Assembly (NCBI RefSeq): GCF_050873445.1
Contig: NZ_JBNMIU010000014.1
Coordinates: 1 to 40,802 of the forward strand
From: Acidaminococcus sp050873445
Lineage (GTDB): Bacteria; Bacillota; Negativicutes; Acidaminococcales; Acidaminococcaceae
Length of the DNA stretch: 40,802 nucleotides
Direction: 5' to 3'
This document shows positions 29,256 to 38,846 of the stretch, one piece after another; the first letter of the stretch is position 1; each line of letters begins with the position of its first letter. The notes under the pieces were generated by a model. That model saw only the letters and a list, made by a program, of their open reading frames with translations. It was not told the DNA's origin and did no database searches. The translations under genes and the position numbers were made by a program.

Positions 29256-30125
29256 TTAACCGTTCCAGGGAGTGTTCCAGCGGTGCTGGAACCAGATCCA
29301 GTTGTCCGGATACTGCCGGATGATCTTTTCCACTTCCTGGGTCATTTTCAGGGTAATCCGGTAATCATCCTTTTCCCGGTTGCCCGTATCTTCATAGTAG
29401 ATCGGTTCTTTCACAAAGACCTGATGGCCATACCCGCTGGGTTTGCGCACAATGAAGATGGGTACTACCGGTGCCTTGAACTTGCGGGCAAAATAGGCCG
29501 GCCCCTCGGGGGTGGAAGCCATTTTGCCGAAGAAGGGTACGAAAATACCGTGATAGCCGCCGTCCTGGTCGGCGATCAGCCCCAGCATGCGGCCTTTCTT
29601 CATGGCCCGGGCACAGCCCAGGATCTCGTTGGTCCCCCGGGCGAAGATTTCCTGTCCCACGCCCCGGCGCAGTTCATTCATGAAATCACTGTACACCGGA
29701 TTGGGCTGGGGTTTCTCCACGGCGCTCAGCGGAAAACCGTTCAGGGCCAGGGCCGCCCCCAGCCATTCCCAGTTGTCCATATGGCAGGCCAGCATGACCA
29801 CGCCATGTTTTTTGGCCAGAGCTTCCCACAGGATATCCGGCCGGTCGAAAGTGACCAGACCCCGGATATTGTCCTTGTTCAGAGCGGGCATGTAGAACAT
29901 CTCCATGGCCGTCATCCCCAGATTCAGGAACAGGCGATGGATGATTTCCCGGGCCTGCCGGGAGGATACGCCCATCCGTTCCTGGATGGTCTTTTCCGCC
30001 CGGATCCGCTGTTTTTTGGCGATATGCCAGTATAGTTTACCACAATTTCTGCCCAGCCGCACTACGAACTTGTAGGGCAGATGGGAAATGAACCAGCTTG
30101 TGGCTTTCAAAAATCCATAAAGCAT
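29256..30125 (-). CDS. Lipid A lauroyl/secondary acyltransferase (LpxL/HtrB family)
   Basis: The 289-residue protein has an N-terminal membrane-proximal segment (ATSWFISHLPYKFVVRLG) and the HX4E acyltransferase motif in ACHMDNWEWLG. It also has DQDGGYHGIFVPFFGKMASTPEGPA, and a C-terminal PDNWIWFQHRWNTPW typical of LpxL/LpxM. It adds a secondary acyl chain to Kdo-lipid A at the inner membrane. Whether it acts as LpxL or LpxM cannot be told. The ATG at 30,125 overlaps the kdsC stop by one base (TAATG). Confidence 0.9.
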   Translation of the reverse strand: MLYGFLKATSWFISHLPYKFVVRLGRNCGKLYWHIAKKQRIRAEKTIQERMGVSSRQAREIIHRLFLNLGMTAMEMFYMPALNKDNIRGLVTFDRPDILWEALAKKHGVVMLACHMDNWEWLGAALALNGFPLSAVEKPQPNPVYSDFMNELRRGVGQEIFARGTNEILGCARAMKKGRMLGLIADQDGGYHGIFVPFFGKMASTPEGPAYFARKFKAPVVPIFIVRKPSGYGHQVFVKEPIYYEDTGNREKDDYRITLKMTQEVEKIIRQYPDNWIWFQHRWNTPWNG

Positions 30126-30667
30126 TACTGTTTGTCTCCCTGCCCCTGGACTTCGTATTCCTGTACGATCTGGTCCCACAGGCCCTTGGCCTTCAGGATG
30201 CGCTCGATGACATCCCGCACGGCCCCATGGCCCCCGTTGTGATTGGAGATCAGCATGGCCCGTTCCCGCACTTCCGGTGCTGCATCGGCCGGGGCAAAGG
30301 TCACCGCCGCACGGCCGAACGCCGGCAGATCGTTCAGATCGTCCCCCATGAAGGCGGTTTCCTCCAGGGGCACATTCAGTTCTTTCGAAGCTTGTTCCAG
30401 GGTCTTTCCCTTATAGATCACATTTTCATATACAGAACTGATGCCCAGTTCCATGGCCCGATGGAGCACGATCTCGCTGTGGCGTCCGGTGATCAGGGCC
30501 ACCTGGATGCCATGGCGCATGGCCAGGCTGATGCCCATGCCGTCCCGGGCATCGAAGTGCTTGCTCAGTTCTCCTTCCTGGCCGATGATGATACTGCCGT
30601 CTGTCAGTACACCATCCACGTCCAGGGCCAGCAGGCGGAGCTTTGCCAGTTGTTCTTCCGTTACCAT
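30125..30667 (-). CDS. kdsC: Kdo-8-phosphate phosphatase
   Basis: A 180-residue HAD phosphatase with the KdsC signature DVDGVLTDGSIII, GMGISLAMRHGIQVALITGR, and GDDLNDLPAF. It releases free Kdo from Kdo-8-phosphate. The ATG at 30,667 follows the stop of kdsD with no gap. The C-terminal extension after residue ~165 is slightly longer than needed for the fold. Confidence 0.95.
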   Translation of the reverse strand: MVTEEQLAKLRLLALDVDGVLTDGSIIIGQEGELSKHFDARDGMGISLAMRHGIQVALITGRHSEIVLHRAMELGISSVYENVIYKGKTLEQASKELNVPLEETAFMGDDLNDLPAFGRAAVTFAPADAAPEVRERAMLISNHNGGHGAVRDVIERILKAKGLWDQIVQEYEVQGQGDKQ

Positions 30668-31633
30668 TTATACCACTCCTTGATGGACCAGATCTGTAAT
30701 GTGCAGCAGCCCCACCACTTTGTCGTCTTTGCCCACCACCGGCAGCACCGTAATGGGCCGGGGTTTGTTGGATTCCATCAGATGAAGGGCTTCCGCCGCC
30801 AGTTTGTGATCCTGGATGGTCTTGGGATGTTTGGTCATCATCTCGGCGACAGGACGGTTCAGACAATCCAGGTCCTTGGCGATGCCCCGGCGGATATCCC
30901 CATCGGTGAGCAGGCCTTCCAGATGATGGTCCTTGTCCACCACAGAAACAGCACCCACGCCCTTGTCGGTAATGACGAACAGGGCATCCTTCACGCTGAC
31001 CGTGGAGGGCACCAGAGGATTCTCATCACCTTTATGCATCACGTCATCCACCGTAAGCAGCAGTTTCCGTCCCAGGCTGCCCCCGGGATGGAAGATGGCG
31101 AATTCTTCCGGCGTGAACTTGCGGGCGCTCAGCAGTTCCATGGCCAGGGCATCCCCGTAGGCCAGGGCTGCCGTAGTGCTGCTGGTGGGAGCCAGGCCCA
31201 GGGGGCAGGCTTCCCGCTTCACGCCCACATTCAGGACGATATCCGCATTCCTGGCCAGGGTGGATTCGGGATTCCCCACCATGGCGATGATCCGGGCGCC
31301 GATGCGCCGCACACTGGGCAGGATGTTCAGGACTTCACCGGTCTCCCCGCTGTTGGAGAGGGCCAGCACCACATCGTGTTCCGTGACCATGCCCAGATCC
31401 CCGTGGATGCCTTCCGCCGGATGGAGGAAGAACGCCGGGGTACCGGTGCTGGCCAGGGTCGCTGCAATCTTGCGGGCGATGATGCCGCTTTTGCCCATGC
31501 CCGTAACGATAATCCGGCCCCTGCAGTGGAGAATCATATCCAGTGCCTGCCCGAAATGTCCATCCACCCGGGGAATCAGTTCCAGGATGGAATCGGCTTC
31601 GATTTTCAGGGCTTCTTTGGCTTTTTCAAACAT
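30668..31633 (-). CDS. kdsD: D-arabinose 5-phosphate isomerase
   Basis: The 321 residues hold a SIS isomerase domain (IIVTGMGKSGIIARKIAATL, FLHPAEGIHGDLGM, SNSGETGEVLN) and a tandem CBS pair (~200-321), the full KdsD/KpsF architecture. It converts ribulose 5-phosphate to arabinose 5-phosphate, the first step of Kdo synthesis. It is placed directly between kdsA and kdsC in the order of the pathway genes. Confidence 0.95.
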   Translation of the reverse strand: MFEKAKEALKIEADSILELIPRVDGHFGQALDMILHCRGRIIVTGMGKSGIIARKIAATLASTGTPAFFLHPAEGIHGDLGMVTEHDVVLALSNSGETGEVLNILPSVRRIGARIIAMVGNPESTLARNADIVLNVGVKREACPLGLAPTSSTTAALAYGDALAMELLSARKFTPEEFAIFHPGGSLGRKLLLTVDDVMHKGDENPLVPSTVSVKDALFVITDKGVGAVSVVDKDHHLEGLLTDGDIRRGIAKDLDCLNRPVAEMMTKHPKTIQDHKLAAEALHLMESNKPRPITVLPVVGKDDKVVGLLHITDLVHQGVV

Positions 31634-31636
31634 GGC

Positions 31637-32461
31637 TCACGCCTCCCTGCGGCCGATGGCGTCAATGGCTTTGGCATCGGCCAGTACCTGTTCCAGTTTG
31701 TCCAGGGCGATCATGTTGGGCCCGTCGGACAGAGCCTCTGCCGGATTGTCGTGGACTTCCAGGAACAGCCCGTCCACACCCACGGCTGCGGCCGCCCGTG
31801 CCATATGGGGGGCGAACTTGCTCTGGCCGCCGCTCCTGGTGCCCTGACCTCCGGGGATCTGTACGCTGTGGGTCACGTCCATGATCACGGGGAAACCCAT
31901 TTCCCGCATGATGGGCAGGCTGCGCATATCGGTCACCAGGGTGTTGTAACCGAAGCTGACGCCCCGTTCGGTAAGCATGAGCTGGTTGCAGCCGGAGCCG
32001 GTTACCTTGTGGATCACGTTCTTCATATCCCAGGGTGCCAGGAACTGGCCTTTTTTCACATTGACCACCCGGCCGCTGCGGGCGGCTTCCACCAGAAGAT
32101 CGGTCTGCCGGCACAGGAATGCCGGAATCTGGATGATGTCCAGTACTTCGGCGGCTTTTTCCACCTGCCAGGTTTCGTGCACGTCACTGATGATGGGCAC
32201 CTGCAGGTCTTTCTTGATCTGGGCCAAAATCTTCAGCCCTTCTTCCAGCCCCGGTCCCCGGAAGGAATCCAGGGAAGAACGGTTGGCTTTATCAAAAGAA
32301 GCTTTGAACACGTACGGCAGACCCAGTTTTTCACAGATGGTCTTGGCCCGTCTGCCGATGGCCAGACTCCGTTCGTAACCTTCCAGTACACAGGGGCCGG
32401 CCATGATGAGAAGCGGATGGCCCTGACCTGCTTCATAGGGCCCGATCTTGACGATTTGCAT
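31637..32461 (-). CDS. kdsA: Kdo-8-phosphate synthase
   Basis: A 274-residue TIM-barrel aldolase with LIMAGPCVLEGYE, FKASFDKANRSS, ISDVHE, and IQIPAFLCRQTDLL. It condenses phosphoenolpyruvate with arabinose 5-phosphate. The length and motifs match KdsA throughout. The ATG at 32,461 lies 4 bases after the stop of kdsB. Confidence 0.96.
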   Translation of the reverse strand: MQIVKIGPYEAGQGHPLLIMAGPCVLEGYERSLAIGRRAKTICEKLGLPYVFKASFDKANRSSLDSFRGPGLEEGLKILAQIKKDLQVPIISDVHETWQVEKAAEVLDIIQIPAFLCRQTDLLVEAARSGRVVNVKKGQFLAPWDMKNVIHKVTGSGCNQLMLTERGVSFGYNTLVTDMRSLPIMREMGFPVIMDVTHSVQIPGGQGTRSGGQSKFAPHMARAAAAVGVDGLFLEVHDNPAEALSDGPNMIALDKLEQVLADAKAIDAIGRREA

Positions 32462-32464
32462 GGG

Positions 32465-33214
32465 TTACTGCTCCTTTCCTTCGGCGATCAGTTTGCTGAA
32501 GATTTCGTTGGCCCGTTCCAGATCATCCCGGGTATCGATACCCACACCCTGGAAATCGGTGGCCAGCACCTTAATCTTGACCCCGTTTTCCAGGGCCCGC
32601 AGCTGTTCCAGCCCTTCCACCTTTTCCAGGGGCGTGGGCAGGAGTGCTGCAAATTTCAGCAAGAAATCCCGCTTATAGGCATAGATGCCGATGTGCTTCC
32701 ACACCTTCACTTCCGGTTCCTCGTTGCGGGGATAGGGGATCAGGCTGCGGGAAAAATACAGGGCATAGCCGTTCTGATCAGTGACCACCTTCACCGCATT
32801 CGGGTTCTGGTAATCTTCCGGCTGCATTTCCGTTTTCATGGTAGCCATTTCCAGGTCAGGATTCTCTTCGAAGGCGTGAGCCAGATCATCGATGACCTGG
32901 GGCGGGATCATGGGTTCATCCCCCTGGACGTTGACGATTACATCTACATCTTCGTAGTTCAGGGCCACTTCGGCCAGACGGTCGGTGCCGCTGGGATGGT
33001 CGGCAGAGGTCATGACGGCCTTGCCGCCGAAGGCAGTCACCACATCGGCGATGCGCTGATCATCGGTGGCCACCAGTACCTGGTCAGGGATGCGGGCCAG
33101 AGAAGCACGCTCATACACACGCTGGATCACCGGTTTGCCCTGGATCAGTGCCAGGGGTTTGCCCGGCAGACGGGTCGAACCGTAACGGGCCGGAATCACA
33201 CATAGTACTTTCAT
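32465..33214 (-). CDS. kdsB: CMP-Kdo synthetase
   Basis: A 249-residue cytidylyltransferase with IPARYGSTRLPGKPL at the N terminus, VATDD, VNVQGDEPMIPP, and HIGIYAYKRDFL. It activates Kdo with CTP for WaaA. The ATG at 33,214 overlaps the waaA-lpxK stop by ATGA. Confidence 0.96.
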   Translation of the reverse strand: MKVLCVIPARYGSTRLPGKPLALIQGKPVIQRVYERASLARIPDQVLVATDDQRIADVVTAFGGKAVMTSADHPSGTDRLAEVALNYEDVDVIVNVQGDEPMIPPQVIDDLAHAFEENPDLEMATMKTEMQPEDYQNPNAVKVVTDQNGYALYFSRSLIPYPRNEEPEVKVWKHIGIYAYKRDFLLKFAALLPTPLEKVEGLEQLRALENGVKIKVLATDFQGVGIDTRDDLERANEIFSKLIAEGKEQ

Positions 33215-35742
33215 TTCGCAGGTTTCTCCTTTTTCATCGCGGCTTTAATGGTATCCACAAAAGCTTCTTCGCCGCTTGTAATCTGAATTTCCATATCAAG
33301 GATATAGAGAGGCACATCCCGATGGAGGTAAATGAACTCGGTCGGGATCTTAACAGCATCTTTCCCGGTGGTGACCAGGGCTTTCACGCCCCGGCTGATG
33401 GCCCGGTCCATGATGTACTGCATTTCCACCATGCCGTAGTCGTGGTGATCCGGGTAGCGGATAGCTTCCACGATGTTCAGGCCTTCCGCCGTCATGGTCT
33501 GCTCAAAAGAGGACGGGTTGCCGATGGCCGAGAAGACCATCACATGTTTCCCCCGCAGAGCCTCCAGGGGCAGGGCCTTGGACGTATCATTCTTATACCA
33601 GTCTGCAATCTCGATGTAATCGCAGGGTTTATGGATGCTTTCGGCAATGGGAGCTGCCGGAGCGTATCTGTGCAGGGTGTCACACAGGGTAGCCCGGGAA
33701 ATGGGCGAGCTCTGGTCACATTTTGTCAGAAGGAACAGGCCGGCCCGGCTCAAGTTGTTCAGGGGTTCACGCAGGGTGCCCCGGGGCAGGATGCAGCCGT
33801 TGCCGAACATGTTCAAGGTATCCACCAGCACCACATCCAGATCCCGGTACAGCTGCCAGTGCTGATAACCGTCGTCCAGGATGATGACTTCCGCCTTGAA
33901 TTTATCCACGGCGAACTGGCCGGTAATGGCCCGTTCCTTCCCGATGACCACCGGAATGCCGGGCAGCTGCTTGGCCATGAGGAAGGCCTCGTCGCCGGCT
34001 TCATAGGCGGTCATATAGATTTTCTTGCCGTCGGACACCACACCGATCTTTTCTTCCCAGTGGGACCGATAGCCCCGGTTCAGGATGACCACCCGGTACC
34101 CCAGCTTCTGGATCATCAGGGCCACTTTCTGGGCGGTAGGAGTCTTGCCGGTGCCGCCTACAGTGATATTGCCGATGCTGATGACGCAGCAGTCCAATTT
34201 GGTGCGGGGTACGATGCCGGCGTTGTAGCAGAACAGCTTCAGCCGTACGCCTGCCTCATAGAGCACGGACAGCACACGGAGAAAAGCCAGCACGCACCAG
34301 TCCAGGATGCCGTTGTCCTCGCCGTGGGACAGCTGGATCAGGTACTGGGTAACGGCATCGCCAGGGCGCATGCGCGGGCTCACTTCATCGTTGATGTTCC
34401 GGGTATTGATTTTGTAATGGGTATTCACCATGCTTTCGGTAGCGGTGAGCTTCAGCAGTTCCTGGAGGTACTGGATGGTCCGCACCGCAGCCCCCCGGTT
34501 TTCCTTGATGACCTGAAGGGAAGCGTCCCCCATCTTTTTGCGCAGAGCATCATCCTTGAAGATCTTCAGGAATTCTTCCGTGAGTTCCCTGCCGTCTTTG
34601 ATCTGGACGCAGGCCCCCACTTTGCTCAGGAGGGCGAAGGAATCCTTGAAGTTGGACATGCTGGGTCCCACGATGATGGGTTTTGCATGGGCCGCCGGTT
34701 CCAGTACATTGTGACCGCCGTGTTTGATGAGGCTGCCGCCCACGAACACCGCATCCCCTACGGCATAGATCCGGCCCAGTTCGCCGATGGTATCAATGAG
34801 TACCACCTCATACCGGGGCCGGGGATTGCTCATGGCCTTCAGGGCCGAACGCAGGCCCAGGCTCAGGCCGTATTTTTCTGCCAGCCTGCTGATTTCATGG
34901 ATCCGTCCCGGCTTCCGGGGAGCGATGATCAGGCGGGCTTTGGGGAATTCCTTCCGGATTCCCTGGAAGCTCTGGAACAGGATCTCTTCTTCAGTGGGAT
35001 GGGTGCTGCCGGCCACGATTACCGGATAATCATCCCCCAAGCCCAGTTCCTCTTTGTACTGCTGCAGATCAGCGGGTGTCACTTCCGCATAGGTCTGGTC
35101 GAACTTGGTGTTGCCGGTCACAAAGATCCGGCGTTTTTCGGCGCCCAGGTGAGCGATGTATTCCGCATCAATGGAGGACTGCATGCAGAACCGGGTCACA
35201 CTTCCCATCATGTCGGCCAGGATGCCGAACAGGTAACGATAGCTCTTCACGGATTTGTCGGAAATCCGGCCGTTCACCATCATGACGGGGATGCGGCGCA
35301 GCTTGATGGCCCGCAGGAAGTTGGGCCACAGTTCCGTTTCCACGGGCATGAAAATCCGGGGCATGATCCGCTTCACGAAGGATTCGGACACAAAGGGCAG
35401 ATCCAGGGGAAAGTAGATGATGGCATCGGCTTCCGGAATGATCTGGTGGGCCATGTTGTAACCTCCGGTGGTCACCGCGGATACCAGGATCTTGGCATCG
35501 GGCATGGTCTTGCGGATTTCTTTCACTAACGGGCTGGTGGCCACGATTTCCCCGACAGAGGCACCGTGGATCCAGATGCAGTTTTTATGGGCGACGGCTG
35601 CAATCTCGTCATCCCGGATAAAGCCCATGCTCTGCCGGAAGCGGCGGGGAAATCCTTTTTCCCGGAAATACCGCACGGTGAAGTAGGGCAGGATCACGAA
35701 GATGAATAAGACTGTGGCCAGGAAATTATATAGATAATACAT
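33211..35742 (-). CDS. Fusion protein: Kdo transferase WaaA + lipid A 4'-kinase LpxK
   Basis: One uninterrupted 843-residue frame holds two enzymes. Residues 1-~430 are WaaA (KdtA): N-terminal membrane anchor, GASVGE with the likely catalytic E65, PVETELWP (~133-140), and the CMP-Kdo site GGSLIKHGGHNVLEPA (~335-350). A linker of about 30 residues follows. Residues ~460-843 are LpxK: RVLSVLYEAGVRLK, the P-loop ISIGNITVGGTGKTP (K533), VILNRGYRS, and ILDDGYQHW. Together they would phosphorylate the lipid A precursor and add Kdo, consecutive reactions. No stop or start codon context is seen at the junction. The start ATG 35,742 follows GAGG. Confidence 0.93.
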   Translation of the reverse strand: MYYLYNFLATVLFIFVILPYFTVRYFREKGFPRRFRQSMGFIRDDEIAAVAHKNCIWIHGASVGEIVATSPLVKEIRKTMPDAKILVSAVTTGGYNMAHQIIPEADAIIYFPLDLPFVSESFVKRIMPRIFMPVETELWPNFLRAIKLRRIPVMMVNGRISDKSVKSYRYLFGILADMMGSVTRFCMQSSIDAEYIAHLGAEKRRIFVTGNTKFDQTYAEVTPADLQQYKEELGLGDDYPVIVAGSTHPTEEEILFQSFQGIRKEFPKARLIIAPRKPGRIHEISRLAEKYGLSLGLRSALKAMSNPRPRYEVVLIDTIGELGRIYAVGDAVFVGGSLIKHGGHNVLEPAAHAKPIIVGPSMSNFKDSFALLSKVGACVQIKDGRELTEEFLKIFKDDALRKKMGDASLQVIKENRGAAVRTIQYLQELLKLTATESMVNTHYKINTRNINDEVSPRMRPGDAVTQYLIQLSHGEDNGILDWCVLAFLRVLSVLYEAGVRLKLFCYNAGIVPRTKLDCCVISIGNITVGGTGKTPTAQKVALMIQKLGYRVVILNRGYRSHWEEKIGVVSDGKKIYMTAYEAGDEAFLMAKQLPGIPVVIGKERAITGQFAVDKFKAEVIILDDGYQHWQLYRDLDVVLVDTLNMFGNGCILPRGTLREPLNNLSRAGLFLLTKCDQSSPISRATLCDTLHRYAPAAPIAESIHKPCDYIEIADWYKNDTSKALPLEALRGKHVMVFSAIGNPSSFEQTMTAEGLNIVEAIRYPDHHDYGMVEMQYIMDRAISRGVKALVTTGKDAVKIPTEFIYLHRDVPLYILDMEIQITSGEEAFVDTIKAAMKKEKPAK

Positions 35743-35805
35743 GCTTTGACCTCGTTTTCATAGGGCTATCGACTGTTCGACTTGGGAAAGGGCCGCCGTT
35801 CCCGG

Positions 35806-37575
35806 TCATTCAGTGACGGCAGCAGGGGCCGCATCGGCCAATTCCTCTTCCTGTTTTTCCCGATACTGGATATCATGCAGATGGGCATACAGACCATGGA
35901 GCGCCATCAGTTCCTCGTGGGTACCGGATTCCACGATTTCGCCGTGGTCCAGTACCAGGATCTTGCTGGCGTTCTGGATGGTGGACAGCCGGTGGGCAAT
36001 GACGAAGGACGTACGGCCGACCATCAGCCGGTCCAGTGCTTCCTGCACCAGCCGTTCGCTTTCCGTATCCAGGGCGGAGGTGGCTTCGTCCAGGATCAGG
36101 ATCCGGGGATCCTTCAGGATGGCCCGGGCAATGGCAATGCGCTGGCGCTGACCGCCGGACACATTGATGCCCCGGTCGCCCAGATGGGTATCATACCCCT
36201 GGGGCAGCTGCATGATGAATTCATGGGCATTGGCCGCCTTGGCTGCCGCCACCACTTCTTCCCTTGTGGCATCCAGCCGCCCGTACAGAATGTTGTTGTA
36301 TACCGTATCGTTGAACAGATTGGTTTCCTGTGGAACAATGCCCACCTGCTCCCGCAGGGAGGCAACGGTCACGTCCCGAATATCATGGTCATCGATGAAA
36401 ATGGTTCCGTCGGTCACATCATAGAACCGGGGCAGCAGGTTGGCGATGGTGGATTTGCCGGCGCCGCTGGGCCCTACCAGAGCAATGGCCTGGCCGGGTT
36501 CTGCCTCGAAGTCCAGGTGCTTCAGGATGGGTTCATCCGGATTGTAGGAAAAAGACACATCCCGGAATTCTACCTTGCCCTTTACCGGAGGCAGGGCAAG
36601 GGCATCTGCCTTTTCAGGGATTTCTTCATCCAGGTCCAGGATACCGAATACACGGTCGGCAGCAGCCAGTGCCTTCTGGATATTCCCCAGCACCCGGGCA
36701 ATCCGCTTGATGGGGTTGGAGATGTTCACAGCATACACCAGGAAGGCAATCAGGGACCCGGCAGTGATGTCGCCGCTGAGTACTCCCCGCCCGCCGAACC
36801 AGATGATAGCCGTCACGCCCAGGGCGGCAATGAATTCAATGACAGGGGACAGGGTGCCCATGAGCCGCACGCTCTTCATGTTGGCATCGAAATTCTGGCG
36901 GTTGGTCCGTTCGAACCGGGCGATTTCATAGGGTTCCCGTACGAAGGATTTCACTACCCGGCTGGAGGACAGAGTTTCCTGCAGCACGGAGGTGATGTCG
37001 GCCGTGGCCTGCTGGATCCGGTGGCCGGTCTTGCGGATCTTCTTGCCGAAGAAATCCATGAAGAACAGTACCACCGGGAAGGTGCAGAATGCAAACAGGG
37101 TCAGTTTCCAGTCCAGATACACCATGGCGCAGATGGAACCGATGAGTACGGACGTTTCCGTGATGATTTCCACAGAGTTGTCCACCATGGCAGACTGCAT
37201 GGCCTGTACGTCGTTGGTCACGTAGCTCATGATGGTTCCCAGTTTGTTGGTATCGTAGAACCGGGTATCCAGTTCCATCATCTTCTTGAATACCAGGCCC
37301 CGGATGTCGATGACCACGCTTTCACCTACGTAGTTCATCAGGTAGTTCTGGCCGTAGTAGGTAATGCCGCGGGCGAAGAAGATCACCACGATACCCACGG
37401 CGATCAGGTTCAGCAGATCGCTGTCGTTGTTAATGAATACCTTGTCGATCACGTCCCGGACGATCCAGGGAACGTACAGGTTGGCGGCCGAAGTAAGCAC
37501 CGTACAGACCCCTGCCAGTGCCAGACGGGGCAGGTATGGTTTGATGAATTTCAGGATGCGCAGATACAGGTTCAT
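35806..37575 (-). CDS. msbA: Lipid A flippase, ABC transporter with fused membrane and ATPase domains
   Basis: The 589-residue half-transporter has six membrane helices (residues ~15-310) and a C-terminal ATPase with Walker A GPSGAGKS, signature NVSGGQRQRIAIARAI, Walker B ILILDEATSALD, and switch IAHRLST. Position between lpxB and waaA-lpxK makes MsbA the natural assignment: it flips lipid A-core across the inner membrane. The start shares ATGA with the lpxB stop. A 63-base gap separates its stop from the fusion gene, the largest gap in the operon; no terminator is visible there. Confidence 0.9.
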   Translation of the reverse strand: MNLYLRILKFIKPYLPRLALAGVCTVLTSAANLYVPWIVRDVIDKVFINNDSDLLNLIAVGIVVIFFARGITYYGQNYLMNYVGESVVIDIRGLVFKKMMELDTRFYDTNKLGTIMSYVTNDVQAMQSAMVDNSVEIITETSVLIGSICAMVYLDWKLTLFAFCTFPVVLFFMDFFGKKIRKTGHRIQQATADITSVLQETLSSSRVVKSFVREPYEIARFERTNRQNFDANMKSVRLMGTLSPVIEFIAALGVTAIIWFGGRGVLSGDITAGSLIAFLVYAVNISNPIKRIARVLGNIQKALAAADRVFGILDLDEEIPEKADALALPPVKGKVEFRDVSFSYNPDEPILKHLDFEAEPGQAIALVGPSGAGKSTIANLLPRFYDVTDGTIFIDDHDIRDVTVASLREQVGIVPQETNLFNDTVYNNILYGRLDATREEVVAAAKAANAHEFIMQLPQGYDTHLGDRGINVSGGQRQRIAIARAILKDPRILILDEATSALDTESERLVQEALDRLMVGRTSFVIAHRLSTIQNASKILVLDHGEIVESGTHEELMALHGLYAHLHDIQYREKQEEELADAAPAAVTE

Positions 37576-38708
37576 TCTTTCTCCTTTGCTGTTTCAAGGA
37601 TGAGGGCTGCCGTACGGTCCACCGCGCCGGATTTCCCCAGCTTGGCCACCGCCTGCTGCAGCTCGCGACGTACTTTTGCGGCGCCTTCCGGTTCCAGGAA
37701 GGCTAGTACCGAGGACGCCATGCGTTCAGGGGTCATGTTTTCCTGGATCAGTTCCGGAAGGATTTCCTTTCCGGCCAGGATATTGGGCAGGCCGATGTAT
37801 TTCACATAGACCAGATGTCTGGCAAGGAAAATGCTCAGGGCACTGGCGCAGTAGCAGATCACGCTGGGCAGGCCGCAGAGAGCGGCTTCCAGGGTGACAG
37901 TGCCGCTGGTAGCCAGGGCCACATCAGAGGCAGCCATCACATCGTAGTTGTGGCCCTCCACCACCCGTACCGGTTCAGAAGACCGGGCCAGGATGGAATC
38001 CAGCAGGCTCCGTTCAATGGAAGGGGCCTTCTGAAGGATGAAATCCACATGGGGCTGCTGTTTCCTGATAAGAGGCAGGGCCTGGAGCATCACCGGCAGC
38101 ACCCCGGTGATTTCTTTTACCCGGCTGCCGGGCAGCAGCAGGACCACCGGACGGCCGGGCCGCCTGCCGATGAAGGCTTCCGCCTCCTGGGGGCTCATTT
38201 CCGGCTGGACGATATCCACCAGCGGATTCCCCACGAATTCCACCGGGGCACCGGCCTCTCTGTAGACTTTGGCGGCAAAGGGGTAGATACAGGCCACTTT
38301 CGTACACAGTCCGGCCACCATTTTGGCTCTTCCCCGGCGCCATGCCCAGGCGGACGGCGGGATGTAGGAAAACACCGGAATACCCAGGGCTTTGGCTTCT
38401 CTGGCCGCCCGCATATTGAAATCAGGATAGTCCACGGTAACGAACACGTCGGGCCGCCGCTCTTCCATCAGCCGGCAGAAAGCCTTTTTCAGACCAAACA
38501 GCCGGGGCAGGGCTTTCACCACTTCCACGAAGCCCATGACGCTGTATTCTTTATAGTTGAACACCACTTCACCACCGGCTGCGGCCAGGGCCTCTCCGCC
38601 CATGCCAAAGACCTGGGCCGTGGGGTCCTGCTGCAGGATGGCACGGGTCAGCGCAGCGGCATGCAAATCGCCGGAAGCTTCCCCTGCGGAAATGAAAACT
38701 TTGGTCAC
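37572..38708 (-). CDS. lpxB: Lipid A disaccharide synthase
   Basis: The 378-residue protein is a GT19 glycosyltransferase with VFISAGEASGDLHAA at the N terminus, VDYPDFNMR, YIPPSAWAWRRGRAKM, FVGNPLVD, and LLPGSRVKEI. It joins UDP-diacylglucosamine and lipid X. A GTG at 38,708 is preferred because GGAG lies 8 bases upstream; an in-frame ATG at 38,726 has no ribosome site. It is first in the 12-gene LPS operon. Confidence 0.95.
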   Translation of the reverse strand: MTKVFISAGEASGDLHAAALTRAILQQDPTAQVFGMGGEALAAAGGEVVFNYKEYSVMGFVEVVKALPRLFGLKKAFCRLMEERRPDVFVTVDYPDFNMRAAREAKALGIPVFSYIPPSAWAWRRGRAKMVAGLCTKVACIYPFAAKVYREAGAPVEFVGNPLVDIVQPEMSPQEAEAFIGRRPGRPVVLLLPGSRVKEITGVLPVMLQALPLIRKQQPHVDFILQKAPSIERSLLDSILARSSEPVRVVEGHNYDVMAASDVALATSGTVTLEAALCGLPSVICYCASALSIFLARHLVYVKYIGLPNILAGKEILPELIQENMTPERMASSVLAFLEPEGAAKVRRELQQAVAKLGKSGAVDRTAALILETAKEKE

Positions 38709-38748
38709 CCTGTTGTCTCCTCTCATTTTGAACATAATGATACAGTAT

Positions 38749-38778
38749 ATTTTACCACGGATTTAGGGCTGATTCCAA
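38749..38778 (-). promoter_or_regulatory. Promoter of the large LPS operon
   Basis: TTGGAA (38,773-38,778), 18 bases, TAAAAT (38,749-38,754) on the minus strand, about 40 bases before lpxB. An overlapping TATACT offers an alternative -10. Confidence 0.5.
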
Positions 38779-38793
38779 TATATACAATAAACT

Positions 38794-38845
38794 AAGTAAA
38801 AATGCGGTGGTCACGAAGAACCATACTTTCGTAACTACCGCATTT
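38794..38845 (-). terminator. Terminator after the small HTH gene
   Basis: AAATGCGGT (38,800-38,808) pairs with ACCGCATTT (38,837-38,845), with further pairing inside (ACGAA/TTCGT). A TTTTTACTT tail follows on the minus strand. It insulates the LPS operon from the accessory region. Confidence 0.75.
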
Positions 38846-38846
38846 C

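Noticed and set aside
30098..33205. A 1,035-codon open frame on the plus strand, antisense to lpxL, kdsC, kdsD, kdsA and kdsB
   Set aside because: It is the complement of five well-supported genes, has a compositionally odd translation rich in H, G, Q and P, and shows no domains. GC-rich codon use leaves the opposite strand without stops.
33148..37809. Long plus-strand open frames opposite waaA-lpxK and msbA (33,148-35,529 and 35,782-37,809)
   Set aside because: Same reason: antisense shadows of strongly recognised enzymes, with no ribosome site or domain.
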